A DNA stretch of 48,923 nt from assembly GCA_964534515.1 (NCBI GenBank), contig CAZHPW010000002.1, positions 1 to 48,923 on the forward strand. The letters are read 5' to 3'. Source of the DNA: UBA6115 sp964534515. GTDB lineage: Bacteria > Bacillota > Clostridia > Christensenellales > Aristaeellaceae. Under the pieces are notes generated by a model. That model was not told the origin of the DNA. It searched no databases and saw nothing but the letters and a program-made list of their open reading frames with translations. Each line of letters opens with the position of its first letter. Position 1 is the stretch's first letter. Positions 40,668 to 48,923 of this stretch are shown piece by piece. The position numbers and the translations under genes were made by a program.

Positions 40668-41562
40668 AGCCAAAACCCCATTCAAATCCGGCTTTGTCAG
40701 CATCGTCGGACGCCCCAATGTGGGCAAATCCACGCTGCTCAACGCCCTCATCGGCGAGAAGGTGGCCATCACCTCGCCCAAGCCGCAGACCACCCGCAAC
40801 CAGATTATCGGCATCCACAACGGCGAAAACCACCAGGTGGTCTTTGTGGACACCCCCGGTATCCACAAGCCGCGCACCAAACTGGGCGAGTACATGGATA
40901 AGACCGTGCAGGACGCGCTAAAAGCGATTGACGCCCTGGTCGTCATTGCGGACGTGTCCCGCGTTGACCACCAGGAGCGGGAAACCATCAGGTCCCTCGC
41001 CAACAACAGCATTCCCAAGTTTTTGGTGCTCAACAAGATTGACCTGGTGCACCCCCAGCAGCTGCTGCCCCTCATCGCGCAGTACGCCGATGACGGCTTT
41101 GACGCCATCCTGCCCCTGTCCGCCCGGACGGGTGAGGGCGTGAATGAGCTGATGGACAAGGTGTTAGCCGTTCTCAAAGAAGGCCCGCGCTACTACCCGG
41201 ATGAGCAGTACACGCCCCAGACCGAGCGGCAGATTATCGCGGAACTCATCCGCGAGCAGGCCCTCTTCCTTTTGCAGGAGGAAATCCCCCACGGGATTGG
41301 CGTTGAAATCCTGTCCATGGAGGAGAAATCCCCCACGCTGACAGAAATCTTCGCGGACATCTACTGCGAGCGCGCCTCCCACAAGGGCATCATCATCGGC
41401 AAGCAAGGCGCCATGCTCAGCAAACTGGGCACCAAGGCCCGCGCGCAGATTGAGGCGCTGTTGGGCACGCAGGTCATGCTCAAACTCTGGGTCAAGGTTA
41501 GGCCGGACTGGCGCAACTCCAACAACGATTTGAAAAACCTGGGCTATTGGGAGCAGACATGA
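40660..41562 (+). CDS. era: GTPase Era
   Basis: Ribosome assembly GTPase that binds the 3' end of 16S rRNA. The 300 residues have G1 GRPNVGKS (17-24), G2 TTRNQI, G3 DTPG, G4 NKID and the C-terminal KH domain with GIIIGKQGAMLSKLGTKAR. I chose the ATG at 40660, six bases after GGAGG; the ATG at 40654 touches the ribosome site. It overlaps the ybeY-cdd gene by 8 bases and the next gene by 4. No recO follows. Confidence 0.96.
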   Translation: MAEAKTPFKSGFVSIVGRPNVGKSTLLNALIGEKVAITSPKPQTTRNQIIGIHNGENHQVVFVDTPGIHKPRTKLGEYMDKTVQDALKAIDALVVIADVSRVDHQERETIRSLANNSIPKFLVLNKIDLVHPQQLLPLIAQYADDGFDAILPLSARTGEGVNELMDKVLAVLKEGPRYYPDEQYTPQTERQIIAELIREQALFLLQEEIPHGIGVEILSMEEKSPTLTEIFADIYCERASHKGIIIGKQGAMLSKLGTKARAQIEALLGTQVMLKLWVKVRPDWRNSNNDLKNLGYWEQT

Positions 41563-42653
41563 CAAAACGCTTGACAAGCTTTCTTTTGGCACTGATGCTT
41601 CTGTTGTCCGTTGCCTCGTTCACTGGCGCGGAGACAGCTGAAACGGAATACAAGAAGTATTCCTACATGTTCTTTGACACCTTCGATACCGTCATCACCA
41701 TCATCGGCTACGCCAAGGACAAGGCGGTGTTTGATGAATTGGCGCAAAAGAGCGAGGGCATGTTTGCCCATCTGCACAAAATCTACAACCAGTACCTGCC
41801 CTATGAGGGCATCAACAACCTGTATTATGTCAACGCCGAGGCGGCAAAAGCCCCGGTTGAGATACCCCAGGAGCTGTTTGACCTCATTTTGTGGTGCAAG
41901 GAAAATCAGCCCATGACAAAAGGCAAGGTCAACATCGCCCTGGGCGCGGTTTTAGCCTTATGGCATGATGAACGGGAGAACGCGGAGATGGACCCAGCCG
42001 GCGCCAAGCTGCCGGACATGGACGCGCTCAAAAAAGCTTTTGAACACACAAAGATGGATGACGTCATCCTGGACGAGGAAAACAGGACCGTTTTCTTCAA
42101 AGACCCCGCGCTGAAGCTGGATTTGGGCGCGGTGGCCAAGGGCTACGCCGCTGAAATCGTGTCCCAGATGCTGCTCTCATCCCCCATGCCCAGTTTTATC
42201 ATCAACGCCGGGGGCAATGTGCGCACCGGGCATCCGCCGCTGGATGGCCGCACAGCCTGGGGCATCGGCATCCAAAACCCGGATGACGCGATTGTGCTGC
42301 AAAACAGCGGCGAGCCCAGCGCGGTGCTCTTCCTGGCCGACCGCTCCCTGGTCACCTCGGGTGATTACCAGCGCTATTACATTGTTGACGGACAGCACTA
42401 CCATCACCTGATTTCACCGGATACCTTGATGCCGGCCAATTTCTTTCGCTCGGTCACCATCATCACAGAGGATTCGGGCATCGCGGATCTGCTGTCCACC
42501 GCCGTCTTCCTGATGCCCGTTGAGGAAGGGCAGGCCTTTGTCGCCTCCCTTGAGGGGGTGGACGCCCTTTGGATTCTAAATGACGGCAGCATTGTGATGA
42601 CAGAGGGCGCCATGAAGGCCACCACCCCGCCCAGTGCAGTGGAAGCGCAGTAA
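41559..42653 (+). CDS. apbE: ApbE-family FAD:protein FMN transferase
   Basis: Extracytoplasmic flavin transferase that attaches FMN to Thr residues of target proteins. The 364 residues carry a signal peptide (MTKRLTSFLLALMLLLSVASFTGA) without a lipobox Cys, then MFFDTFDTVITI, LDLGAVAKGYAAE, IINAGGNVRTGH, VTSGDYQRYY and HHLISPDTLMPA, the ApbE core. The start overlaps the era stop (ATGA). No Rnf, Nqr or other obvious flavinylated target is in the window; in Clostridia such targets may lie elsewhere. It is the last gene before a terminator. Confidence 0.9.
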   Translation: MTKRLTSFLLALMLLLSVASFTGAETAETEYKKYSYMFFDTFDTVITIIGYAKDKAVFDELAQKSEGMFAHLHKIYNQYLPYEGINNLYYVNAEAAKAPVEIPQELFDLILWCKENQPMTKGKVNIALGAVLALWHDERENAEMDPAGAKLPDMDALKKAFEHTKMDDVILDEENRTVFFKDPALKLDLGAVAKGYAAEIVSQMLLSSPMPSFIINAGGNVRTGHPPLDGRTAWGIGIQNPDDAIVLQNSGEPSAVLFLADRSLVTSGDYQRYYIVDGQHYHHLISPDTLMPANFFRSVTIITEDSGIADLLSTAVFLMPVEEGQAFVASLEGVDALWILNDGSIVMTEGAMKATTPPSAVEAQ

Positions 42654-42680
42654 GCCCGGTTTATCGCAAAAACAGATAAC

Positions 42681-42718
42681 AAAAATCCGCCTTGAATATG
42701 CAGGGCGGATTTTCTTTT
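42681..42718. terminator. Bidirectional terminator between convergent operons
   Basis: A 10-bp stem AAAATCCGCC/GGCGGATTTT (42682-42691 with 42704-42713) and a 12-base loop. T-rich sequence follows on both strands; the minus-strand side is the cleaner run. It sits 28 bases after the apbE stop and 30 bases after the end of the LeuB-like gene. Confidence 0.85.
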
Positions 42719-42748
42719 ATGATTATAGAGATTAAATCGGCTCAGAAA

Positions 42749-43675
42749 TTAGCCCAGGCGCTCGTACAATTCACCGGCCAGCTGCACCTGCTGGGCAATG
42801 AGGTCCAGGACCTCCGCTTCCGTAATCTGCTTGTCCCCGGCGTCGCCAAATTCACGGGTGCGCCAGCCGGAGGTGAGCACGTTGGTGATGACGGTCTCCA
42901 GGCAGTCGGCCTCGCGCTCCAGCTTTAGGGATTCACGAACCAGGTCCACCATCGCGAACAGCAGGGAGAACAAGGGCAGCCTGCCCTCCCGTCCCACGGG
43001 GGACACGGTCTGATAAATCCGGTTTTCAGCATAGAGGTTGCTGTGGATGAGGCGCTCGGTGCCTGACAGGTAGGCTAAGAGCTTAAATAAAAAGCGCTCA
43101 TCATTCTCCGGCGCCATGATGGCCAGGTTGCGCCTGTCATCATAAAACAGCCTGGCGAGAAGGCCATCCGCGCTATCCGGCACCGGCGCCGGCAGGGCGG
43201 CGTACATGGCGGCCTTGTTCAACTCATTCTGCCAAACATCCTTTGTTTCGCCCGGTATATAGAACAAATCCGCCTTGCTCTTTTTGGCCAAGGCGGAAGC
43301 CAGCACGGCGGCCTTGTTGAGATCCGCCGCCTTTTCTGTCATCGGGCGGATCATGAGCGCGGCCGGGGACGCGCCGGATTTGAGCCGGCTAAACTCCGGC
43401 AGGCTCACGGGGTTGGTCAAAACGGCGGACGCGTATGCGCCCAGTTTCCAGGCGGCGTCCTTGAGCATGTCCTCATTGCCCGTTAAGACAACCGCGTCCT
43501 GTTCCCCCACCGCCTGCATCATTTCAACCGCGCTGGCCTCAAAGGGCAGCGCCATCTCGCGCATGACAAAGCTGTGCGAAAAGGCCAGGGCCAATTCGGA
43601 CAGGGCTTGCTGCGCCAAGCGGATGTCCTCGCGGTATTCGTTGTTTTGGGACAGGAACAGTATCTTCGCTCGCAT
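42749..43675 (-). CDS. Highly diverged isocitrate/isopropylmalate dehydrogenase-like protein, probably not catalytic
   Basis: A 308-residue protein without a signal peptide. Placed beside LeuB, several parts line up by eye: the N-terminal beta strand KILFLS followed by a helix (LAQQALSELA), DAVVLTGNEDMLKDAAWKLGAYA against the LRKELGLYANLRP region, and MVDLVRESLKLEREADCLETVITNVLTSGWRTREFGD against the conserved C-terminal helix ending RTxDL. The GDGIGPE cofactor loop, the substrate arginines and the metal-binding Asp cluster (GDILSD) are not recognisable. It may be a pseudoenzyme or an unrelated protein. It is the last gene of the GntR-fhs-lrp-aminotransferase-capA chain, 1 base after capA's end. 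Confidence 0.5.
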   Translation of the reverse strand: MRAKILFLSQNNEYREDIRLAQQALSELALAFSHSFVMREMALPFEASAVEMMQAVGEQDAVVLTGNEDMLKDAAWKLGAYASAVLTNPVSLPEFSRLKSGASPAALMIRPMTEKAADLNKAAVLASALAKKSKADLFYIPGETKDVWQNELNKAAMYAALPAPVPDSADGLLARLFYDDRRNLAIMAPENDERFLFKLLAYLSGTERLIHSNLYAENRIYQTVSPVGREGRLPLFSLLFAMVDLVRESLKLEREADCLETVITNVLTSGWRTREFGDAGDKQITEAEVLDLIAQQVQLAGELYERLG

Positions 43676-43676
43676 G

Positions 43677-44843
43677 TTACTCCCAGTCTACCGGGTAATG
43701 CTCAACCGCGTATTCAAGGCCCCTGCTGTTGCTCTTGAGCATGTTGATGACGTTGTCAATCAGCCGCTGGTCGGTAAAGGGCGTCAGGGCAAAATCGTTG
43801 TAATCGGTGCGGGAGGAAATCCGGCTGGGGATGATGCGGAAGGTATCCGTCTCAATGGAGTTGGGCTTGACGATGTAGCGAATCTGGAAGAGGAAGGTGC
43901 TCATGTCACTGGGCTTGGTGTTGCCGGCAAAGCTGAAATTGCCCAGGGAATAAACGATGTACTTGCCGTTATAATACTCAATCGGGTTGATGCGGTGGCT
44001 GTGGTGGCCTAAGACCAGGTCAGCGCCGGAATCAATGGTCAGGCGGCCCAGTTTAATCTGGTTGTCATTGGGCTTGTAGTCCAGTTCAGCGCCCCAGTGG
44101 TAGCTGACGATGACCAGGTCATGCTCCGCTTTGGCGGCGGCGACATCCTTGGGCACCTGTTCAAACAAGCCGGGGTAGCGCCCGTCAAAGGTCTGGTAGG
44201 ACAGCATGGCAATGGACACGTTATGAATCTTGTAGACGCCCATGTTCTTCTCATCGCTCCAGACAATCCCGGCGCTGTCCAGGGTAGCCTTGGTTTCATT
44301 CAGGCCTGTCTCGCCGTGGTCCATGACGTGGTTGTTCTCCAGCGCGACCGCCTCAATGCTGCCGTCCTTTAAGATGCTGACGTACTCGGGCGGCGCGGAA
44401 AAGACAAACTGGTTGTTCTTCTTGTAGACAGGCGCGGTGGTCAGGGTCGATTCAAAGTTGACGATGGTCATGTCATCGTTTTCAAAGATATCACGGACAT
44501 TCCGGGTTAAAAAGTTGAGGTCGTTGTCCTGCTTCTTGAGCTCCTTGACAAAGATGGAATCCCCGCGTTTTCGAACGTCCCCGCCGATGGTCATGTCCCC
44601 GGCGGCGGTAATCACCAGCTGGAAGGAGCCGTCCCGGAACACCTGCTCCGGCGCTAAGGTGGGCGTCACTTCCATCACAGGTTCGTCCCCAGCCGTGCTG
44701 TCCGTTACGGGAGCGGGCTCCGGTGTCGCGGTCAAGCTGGGGTTGAGTTCCATCATGGACACCTCATCATCTGCCAGTGACCCAAAGGGCACGGACAGAC
44801 AAAGGGCAGATAGCAATAAAAACAGTGTAACTTTCTTCAACAA
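43677..44843 (-). CDS. CapA-family secreted metallophosphatase-like protein
   Basis: A 388-residue exported protein of the CapA/PgsA family (poly-gamma-glutamate synthesis-type metallophosphatase fold). It has a signal peptide (LFLLLSALCLSVPFGSLA), a Pro/Thr-rich linker (about 30-75), then AAGDMTIGG, VNFEST, ALENNHVMDHGETGLNET, VSYHWGAEL and GHHSHRINPIEYYNGKYIVYSLGNF, the ordered metal-binding motifs. No pgsB or pgsC lies nearby, so a poly-glutamate capsule is not implied. The start is the TTG at 44843, seven bases after AGGAG; a longer ATG frame begins inside the upstream aminotransferase gene. Confidence 0.85.
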   Translation of the reverse strand: MLKKVTLFLLLSALCLSVPFGSLADDEVSMMELNPSLTATPEPAPVTDSTAGDEPVMEVTPTLAPEQVFRDGSFQLVITAAGDMTIGGDVRKRGDSIFVKELKKQDNDLNFLTRNVRDIFENDDMTIVNFESTLTTAPVYKKNNQFVFSAPPEYVSILKDGSIEAVALENNHVMDHGETGLNETKATLDSAGIVWSDEKNMGVYKIHNVSIAMLSYQTFDGRYPGLFEQVPKDVAAAKAEHDLVIVSYHWGAELDYKPNDNQIKLGRLTIDSGADLVLGHHSHRINPIEYYNGKYIVYSLGNFSFAGNTKPSDMSTFLFQIRYIVKPNSIETDTFRIIPSRISSRTDYNDFALTPFTDQRLIDNVINMLKSNSRGLEYAVEHYPVDWE

Positions 44844-44853
44844 AACAAATCTC

Positions 44854-46029
44854 CTATAAACCCTGGATAAAGTGGTTGATCCTTTCAAAAGCTTCAATCA
44901 GTTTATCAGTCGCCGTCGCGTAACAGCAGCGGATGTGCCCTTCGCCGCTGGGGCCAAAGGCGTTGCCGGGCACGCAGACCACATGGTGCTCGCGCAGCAG
45001 GCGCTCGCAGAACTCGTCACTGCTTAGGCCGGTATTCCTGATGGATGGGAAGGTGTAAAAAGCGCCTTTGGGCTCAAAGCAGTCAAGGCCCATGTCCAAG
45101 TACGCCTTGTGCATCAGCCTGCGGCGGCGGTCATAGCTCTCACGCATCTTGTTCACTTCGCTGTAGCCGTTCTCCCGGCCCTGCTTGAGCGCGTTGTAGG
45201 CCGCGACCTGGCTTTGGCGGCTGGCGCACATGATGGTGTACTGATGGATGCGGGAGCAGGCTTTGACAATCTCCCTGGGCGCGCAGAGGTAGCCCAGGCG
45301 GAAGCCGGTCATGGCGAAGGCCTTGGAAAAGCCGCTGACCACCATGGTGCGCTCGCGCATGCCGGGCAGGGAGGCGATGGAATGCTGGAAAAAGCCGTCA
45401 TAGCAAAGCTCAGCGTAAATCTCATCACAGATAACAAACAAGTCGTGCTTGATGGCAACCTGGGCCACGGCCAAAAGGCGCTCCATGGGCATGACGGCGC
45501 CTGTTGGGTTACTGGGATAGCTGAGCACCAGCACCTTGCTTTTCTTTGTAACGCGGGCTTCCAAATCACTGGCCAGCAGTTCAAAGTCGTTTTCAGCACG
45601 GGTGGGCACATCCACCGGCACGCCGCCCGCAAAGCGGGTGCAGGCCTGGTAGCTGATGTAGCAGGGCTCCGGAATCAGAACCTCATCCCCCGGCTCAATC
45701 AAGGCGCGCAGCGCGATGTCAATGGCCTCCGACGCGCCCACGGTGACCAGGATTTCGTCCTCCGGGTTGTAGGAATTGGAAAATCTACTCTCCTGGTACA
45801 GGGCAATTTCCTGCCGAAGCGGCATCAAGCCGGAGTTGGCGGTATACTGCGTCTCCCCATCCAAGAGGCTGTCAATGGCCGTGTTGCGGACCGGGAAGGG
45901 CGTGATAAAGTCCGGCTCACCTACGCCAAGGGAAATGGCATCCTTCATGGTGCCGGCGATGTCAAAGAAGCGCCGGATGGCGCTTGGGGGCACAGCGCTG
46001 ATGGCCGGGTTGACAAATCGACTGCTCAC
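44854..46029 (-). CDS. Class I/II PLP-dependent aminotransferase
   Basis: 391-residue fold type I aminotransferase close to PatA/AspC-like enzymes: ISLGVGEPDFITP, GASEAIDIALRAL, SYPSNPTGAVM, ICDEIYAEL, the PLP lysine in SGFSKAFAMTGFRLGY, and a C-terminal HIRCCYAT with the substrate Arg. The exact substrate is unknown; aspartate, N-acetyl-diaminopimelate or aromatic amino acids are all possible. The GTG start overlaps the stop of the Lrp gene by 4 bases, a pairing that is common in Bacillota and suggests regulation by that protein. Confidence 0.9.
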   Translation of the reverse strand: MSSRFVNPAISAVPPSAIRRFFDIAGTMKDAISLGVGEPDFITPFPVRNTAIDSLLDGETQYTANSGLMPLRQEIALYQESRFSNSYNPEDEILVTVGASEAIDIALRALIEPGDEVLIPEPCYISYQACTRFAGGVPVDVPTRAENDFELLASDLEARVTKKSKVLVLSYPSNPTGAVMPMERLLAVAQVAIKHDLFVICDEIYAELCYDGFFQHSIASLPGMRERTMVVSGFSKAFAMTGFRLGYLCAPREIVKACSRIHQYTIMCASRQSQVAAYNALKQGRENGYSEVNKMRESYDRRRRLMHKAYLDMGLDCFEPKGAFYTFPSIRNTGLSSDEFCERLLREHHVVCVPGNAFGPSGEGHIRCCYATATDKLIEAFERINHFIQGL

Positions 46030-46517
46030 GGTGAAACTGTCAGCCTCCTGTCCTCTTCGGGCAAGTCAAAAATGACGCCATCCTGCTTGTAGCGCTTTAA
46101 AACAAAGCTGGTGCTGGTACCGGTGACGGTCTCCAGCGGGCTTAAGCGGTTGGACACAAACTGCGCCAGTTCCTTCAAGGTAGGAGCGGACAACTGAATT
46201 AACAGGTCATACGCGCCGCTCATCAGGTAGAGGCTTTTGACCTCCTCAAAGCTGTTGATGCGCTTGGCGATGGCGTCAAAGCCAAAGTCCCTTTGCGGGG
46301 TGACCTTGACCTCAATCATCGCTTCCACCATGTTGCGCTCCGCCTTGTCATAATTGATGACCGGCCGGTAGCACAGGATGATGTGCTCCTTCTCCAGGTG
46401 GTCGATGGTCTCGGCCACCTCTTCCATGTCCATGTTGAGCATCACCGCCATTTTCTCAAGCGGAATCCTGCAGTCCTCGTTCAGCAGTTCCAAGACTGCC
46501 TTTTGCTTATCGTTCAT
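46026..46517 (-). CDS. Lrp/AsnC family transcriptional regulator
   Basis: 163 residues with an N-terminal winged-helix (LLNEDCRIPLEKMAVMLNM, EEVAETIDHLEKEHII) and a C-terminal RAM ligand domain (VEAMIEVKVTP, VKSLYLMSGAYDLLIQL). It is likely an amino acid-responsive regulator of the overlapping aminotransferase gene. It begins 9 bases after the formate-THF ligase stop. Confidence 0.92.
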   Translation of the reverse strand: MNDKQKAVLELLNEDCRIPLEKMAVMLNMDMEEVAETIDHLEKEHIILCYRPVINYDKAERNMVEAMIEVKVTPQRDFGFDAIAKRINSFEEVKSLYLMSGAYDLLIQLSAPTLKELAQFVSNRLSPLETVTGTSTSFVLKRYKQDGVIFDLPEEDRRLTVSP

Positions 46518-46526
46518 TGTTTTTCC

Positions 46527-48197
46527 TCAAAATACGCCGCTGATAACGCCGTCGTCGTCCACGTCAATGTTCAGGGCCGCCGGTTTCTTGGGCAGGCCGG
46601 GCATGGCGATGATGTCGCCGGCAAAGGCTACCACAAAGCCCGCGCCGCCGGAGAGGCGGATGTCACGGATGGTCAGCTCAAACCCGCTGGGCGCGCCCAG
46701 CAACTTGGCGTTGTCGCTGAAGGAATACTGGGTCTTGGCAATGCAGACCGGATAGGAGCCAAAGCCGTCCTCTGTTAATTGGCCGATGACCTTCTTGGCC
46801 TGGGCGGAGAAATTGACGCTGGCAGCGTGGTAGACCTTCTTGGCGACCGCCTCAATCTTCTCATACAGGGTGAACTCATCCGGATAAGTGAACTCCAGGC
46901 TGGTCTTGCCTTCGTTTTGTGCGATCATTTCAACGGCCGTCTGCGCCACTTCCTTGGCGCCCTGGCCGCCCTTGGCCCAGCCGTCTGAGAACGCGCAGGG
47001 CACGCCCTCCTTGGCCAGGGTATCCACCAAGGTCTTCACCTCAGCGTCAGAGTCGGTCACAAAGTGGTTGATGGCCACCATGACCGGCAGCTTCCACACC
47101 GTCTTGACATTGCGCACATGGGCCAAGAGGTTGCTCATGCCATTTTCCAGCGCCGGGATGTTCTCTTTGTTGAGGTCATCCTTCAAAACGCCGCCGTGAT
47201 GCTTTAGCGCGCGGATGGTGGCAACCAGAACAACCGCGTCCGGACGGAGCCCTGTGATGCGGCATTTGATGTCAATGAATTTTTCGGCTCCCAGGTCTGC
47301 CCCAAAGCCGGCTTCGGTGACCACGTAATCAGACAGCTTGAGCGCCAGCCTGGTCGCGGTGACGGAGTTGCAGCCATGGGCGATGTTGGCAAAGGGACCG
47401 CCGTGAATGAGGGCGGGAGTGCCGTCCAAGGTCTGGACGAGGTTGGGCATCATGGCGTCACGCAGCAGCGCCGCCATCGCGCCCTGGGCGCCGATTTGGG
47501 AGCAGGTCACGTTCTGGCCGTCACGGGTCCTGGCGACCACGATGCGGCCCAGGCGCTCCTTAAGGTCAGACAAGCCATCGGCCATGCAGAAGGTGGCCAT
47601 CACTTCGCTGGCCGCGGTGATGTCAAAGCCGTCTTCCCTCGGCGTGCCGTTGCCGGTGCCGCCCAGGCCGTCCACGATGCTGCGCAGCTGGCGGTCATTC
47701 ATGTCCATGCAGCGGCGCACGCGCACCTGGCGCTCGTCAATATTGAGGGCATTGCCCTGCTGGATGTGGTTGTCCACCATCGCGCAGAGCAGGTTGTTGG
47801 CGGAGGTGATGGCGTGGAAGTCGCCGGTGAAGTGCAGGTTGATGTTTTCCATCGGCAAAACCTGGGAGTGGCCGCCGCCGGTGGCGCCGCCTTTCATACC
47901 AAAGACAGGGCCCATGGAGGGCTCACGCAGGGCCAGCATGGATTGTTTTCCGATGGCCTGCAGGCCGTCCGCCAGGCTGATGGACACGGTGGTCTTGCCC
48001 TCGCCGGCCGTGGTCGGCGTGATGGCGGTCACCAGAATCAATTTGCCCTTCTGGGGCAGGTCACGCAGTTTGACAGGGTCGACCTTGGCGACATAACGGC
48101 CATAGGTGTTCAGGGCATCTTCAGGGATACCGGCTTTCTCAGCGATTTCCGTGATAGGCTTTAGCTTGGCTGCCTGAGCGATTTGGATATCGTTCAT
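46527..48197 (-). CDS. fhs: Formate--tetrahydrofolate ligase
   Basis: ATP-dependent enzyme making 10-formyl-THF from formate, for purine synthesis or the Wood-Ljungdahl pathway. The 556 residues match the family length, with LVTAITPTTAGEGKTT (P-loop at 61-70), the long K-G-G-A-T-G-G-G-H/Q segment, GRIVVART, HGGPFANIAHGCNS, EAGFGADLGAEKF and VVAFAGDIIAMPGLPKKPAA. I chose the ATG at 48197, four bases after GGAGGG; the longer TTG frame would include the ribosome site. No other acetogenesis genes are in the window. It follows a GntR gene by 24 bases. Confidence 0.97.
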   Translation of the reverse strand: MNDIQIAQAAKLKPITEIAEKAGIPEDALNTYGRYVAKVDPVKLRDLPQKGKLILVTAITPTTAGEGKTTVSISLADGLQAIGKQSMLALREPSMGPVFGMKGGATGGGHSQVLPMENINLHFTGDFHAITSANNLLCAMVDNHIQQGNALNIDERQVRVRRCMDMNDRQLRSIVDGLGGTGNGTPREDGFDITAASEVMATFCMADGLSDLKERLGRIVVARTRDGQNVTCSQIGAQGAMAALLRDAMMPNLVQTLDGTPALIHGGPFANIAHGCNSVTATRLALKLSDYVVTEAGFGADLGAEKFIDIKCRITGLRPDAVVLVATIRALKHHGGVLKDDLNKENIPALENGMSNLLAHVRNVKTVWKLPVMVAINHFVTDSDAEVKTLVDTLAKEGVPCAFSDGWAKGGQGAKEVAQTAVEMIAQNEGKTSLEFTYPDEFTLYEKIEAVAKKVYHAASVNFSAQAKKVIGQLTEDGFGSYPVCIAKTQYSFSDNAKLLGAPSGFELTIRDIRLSGGAGFVVAFAGDIIAMPGLPKKPAALNIDVDDDGVISGVF

Positions 48198-48221
48198 CTG
48201 ACCCTCCAAAAATTATTAGTT

Positions 48222-48911
48222 TTATTTGCTCTGCTCGCTGCGGCGCAGGGACACCACGGCCAAGCAGGTGTTCATGCTTTCTTTCAAATGGCTGCGCATC
48301 AAGTCGGCAAAAGCCGCTTCTTCCCCGTTTTTGAGCATGCGCAGCAGCTCATGGTGCTCTTCATGGGCGTTGGAACGGCGCACGATGCTGGCGATGGCCA
48401 TGTTGGAGAAGCGCAGGATGTACTCCTCCTGGCTGTCAATCACGCGCAGGATGCGCTTCTTGTCGGAGATGTGCTCAATGGTGCGGTGGAAAGCCCGGTT
48501 GTAGCGGGAGAGTTCCTCCACGTTTTGCTCCTTCTGGCTCACGTCCATCGCGTCCAGAATTTTCTCCAGCTCATCCAGGTGCTCTTTGGTGACATTCTGG
48601 AAGATGGACGGGATAACCAGCATCATCAGGGCGTTCCTGATGGTAAAGGTTTCCTCGATGTCCTCAATCGTGAACGCGCGGACGACGACGCCCCTGCGCT
48701 CCACATACTCAACCAGGCCGTCCAGCTCAAGCTTGCGGAAGGCTTCACGCAGAGGCGTCCTGGAGATGTGCAGGGTCTCCGCGTAGACGGTTTCTATCAG
48801 TCTGGAGCCCGCCGGGATGTTGCCCATGATGATGGCGTGCTTCAAAGTTTCATACGTGGTTTCCCTTATCGGCTTATTCAGTTCAACATTGTCCAAACCA
48901 AACTGCTCCAA
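48222..48911 (-). CDS. GntR family transcriptional regulator, FadR/FCD subfamily
   Basis: 229 residues: an N-terminal GntR winged-helix (about 18-85) with RETTYETLKHAIIMGNIPAGSRL, ISRTPLREAFRKLELDGLVEYVERRGVVV, then an FCD all-helical ligand domain (about 90-225) with ETFTIRNALMM, YNRAFHRTIEHIS and HEEHHELLRMLKNGEE, supplying His residues for a metal site. The ligand is probably a small organic acid. Two TTG starts are possible: 48911, used here, near a GGGG at the window edge, and 48896 with GGAG nine bases upstream. It is first in the chain leading to fhs and may regulate it. Confidence 0.88.
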   Translation of the reverse strand: MEQFGLDNVELNKPIRETTYETLKHAIIMGNIPAGSRLIETVYAETLHISRTPLREAFRKLELDGLVEYVERRGVVVRAFTIEDIEETFTIRNALMMLVIPSIFQNVTKEHLDELEKILDAMDVSQKEQNVEELSRYNRAFHRTIEHISDKKRILRVIDSQEEYILRFSNMAIASIVRRSNAHEEHHELLRMLKNGEEAAFADLMRSHLKESMNTCLAVVSLRRSEQSK

Positions 48912-48923
48912 GTAAATTACCCC

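Noticed and set aside
43677..44843. Poly-gamma-glutamate capsule locus
   Set aside because: Only a CapA-like protein is present, without pgsB or pgsC ligase genes.
45109..46092. Open frame of 327 codons on the plus strand opposite the aminotransferase gene
   Set aside because: Shadow of a complete aminotransferase with all PLP motifs; no domain of its own is recognised.

Overview
The window reads as core chromosome of a GC-rich, Gram-positive-type member of the Bacillota, most likely class Clostridia. The arguments are the gene partnerships parE-parC / yybS-rplI-dnaB-yhaM, scpA-scpB, Asp23(yloU)-fakA-recG, iscR-nifS-nifU, ruvCAB-queA and phoH-pgpH-ybeY-cdd-era. Supporting points are an HflX with the long N-terminal extension I associate with clostridia, AGGAGG ribosome sites, frequent TTG starts and sigma-A-type promoters. 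The exact taxon cannot be set from sequence alone. A run of 10 Ns inside phoH suggests a draft or metagenome assembly. No rRNA, tRNA, CRISPR array, insertion sequence or prophage was seen.

Layout, left to right. (1) 1-1624, minus: 5' part of pnp and rpsO. (2) 1872-11182, plus: type IIA topoisomerase pair, a YybS-like membrane protein, rplI, dnaB, yhaM, then a lipoprotein with its own promoter and terminator. (3) 11227-11454: about 230 bases with no gene but six consecutive inverted repeats. (4) 11470-21646, minus: a chain of twelve genes with junctions of -11 to +9 bases, running from an Rrf2/IscR regulator through nifS, nifU, hflX, three M15 carboxypeptidases, an RNase H-like exonuclease, a TPR protein and an M50 protease to scpA-scpB. 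The only promoter found for it lies before iscR and carries a palindrome that looks like an IscR-type operator. (5) 21729-27854, minus: recG, fakA, an Asp23-family protein, then an L,D-transpeptidase. (6) 27989-35236, plus: a SNF2 helicase with a fused N-terminal nuclease-like domain, then ruvC-ruvA-ruvB-queA-psuK-psuG. (7) 35233-36159, minus: an HD hydrolase and rpsT. (8) 36400-42653, plus: phoH, pgpH, a fused ybeY-cdd gene, era and an ApbE-like gene. (9) 42749 to the right edge, minus: GntR regulator, formate-THF ligase, Lrp regulator, aminotransferase, CapA-like protein and a highly diverged LeuB-like protein.

How the genes fit together. Most of the window is information processing: replication (DnaB, topoisomerase), repair (RecG, RuvABC), segregation (ScpAB), ribosome and RNA care (S15, S20, L9, PNPase, YhaM, YbeY, Era, HflX, QueA), and Fe-S assembly. 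Envelope genes are interleaved. Three D,D-carboxypeptidases could supply the tetrapeptides that the nearby L,D-transpeptidase would use. The most unusual points are a complete JAMM metalloprotease signature in HflX, the nuclease-SNF2 fusion, the YbeY-cytidine deaminase fusion, the LeuB-like apparent pseudoenzyme, a Cys/His tail on the L,D-transpeptidase, and the hairpin-rich spacer. I saw no clear-cut new multi-gene defence or mobile system.
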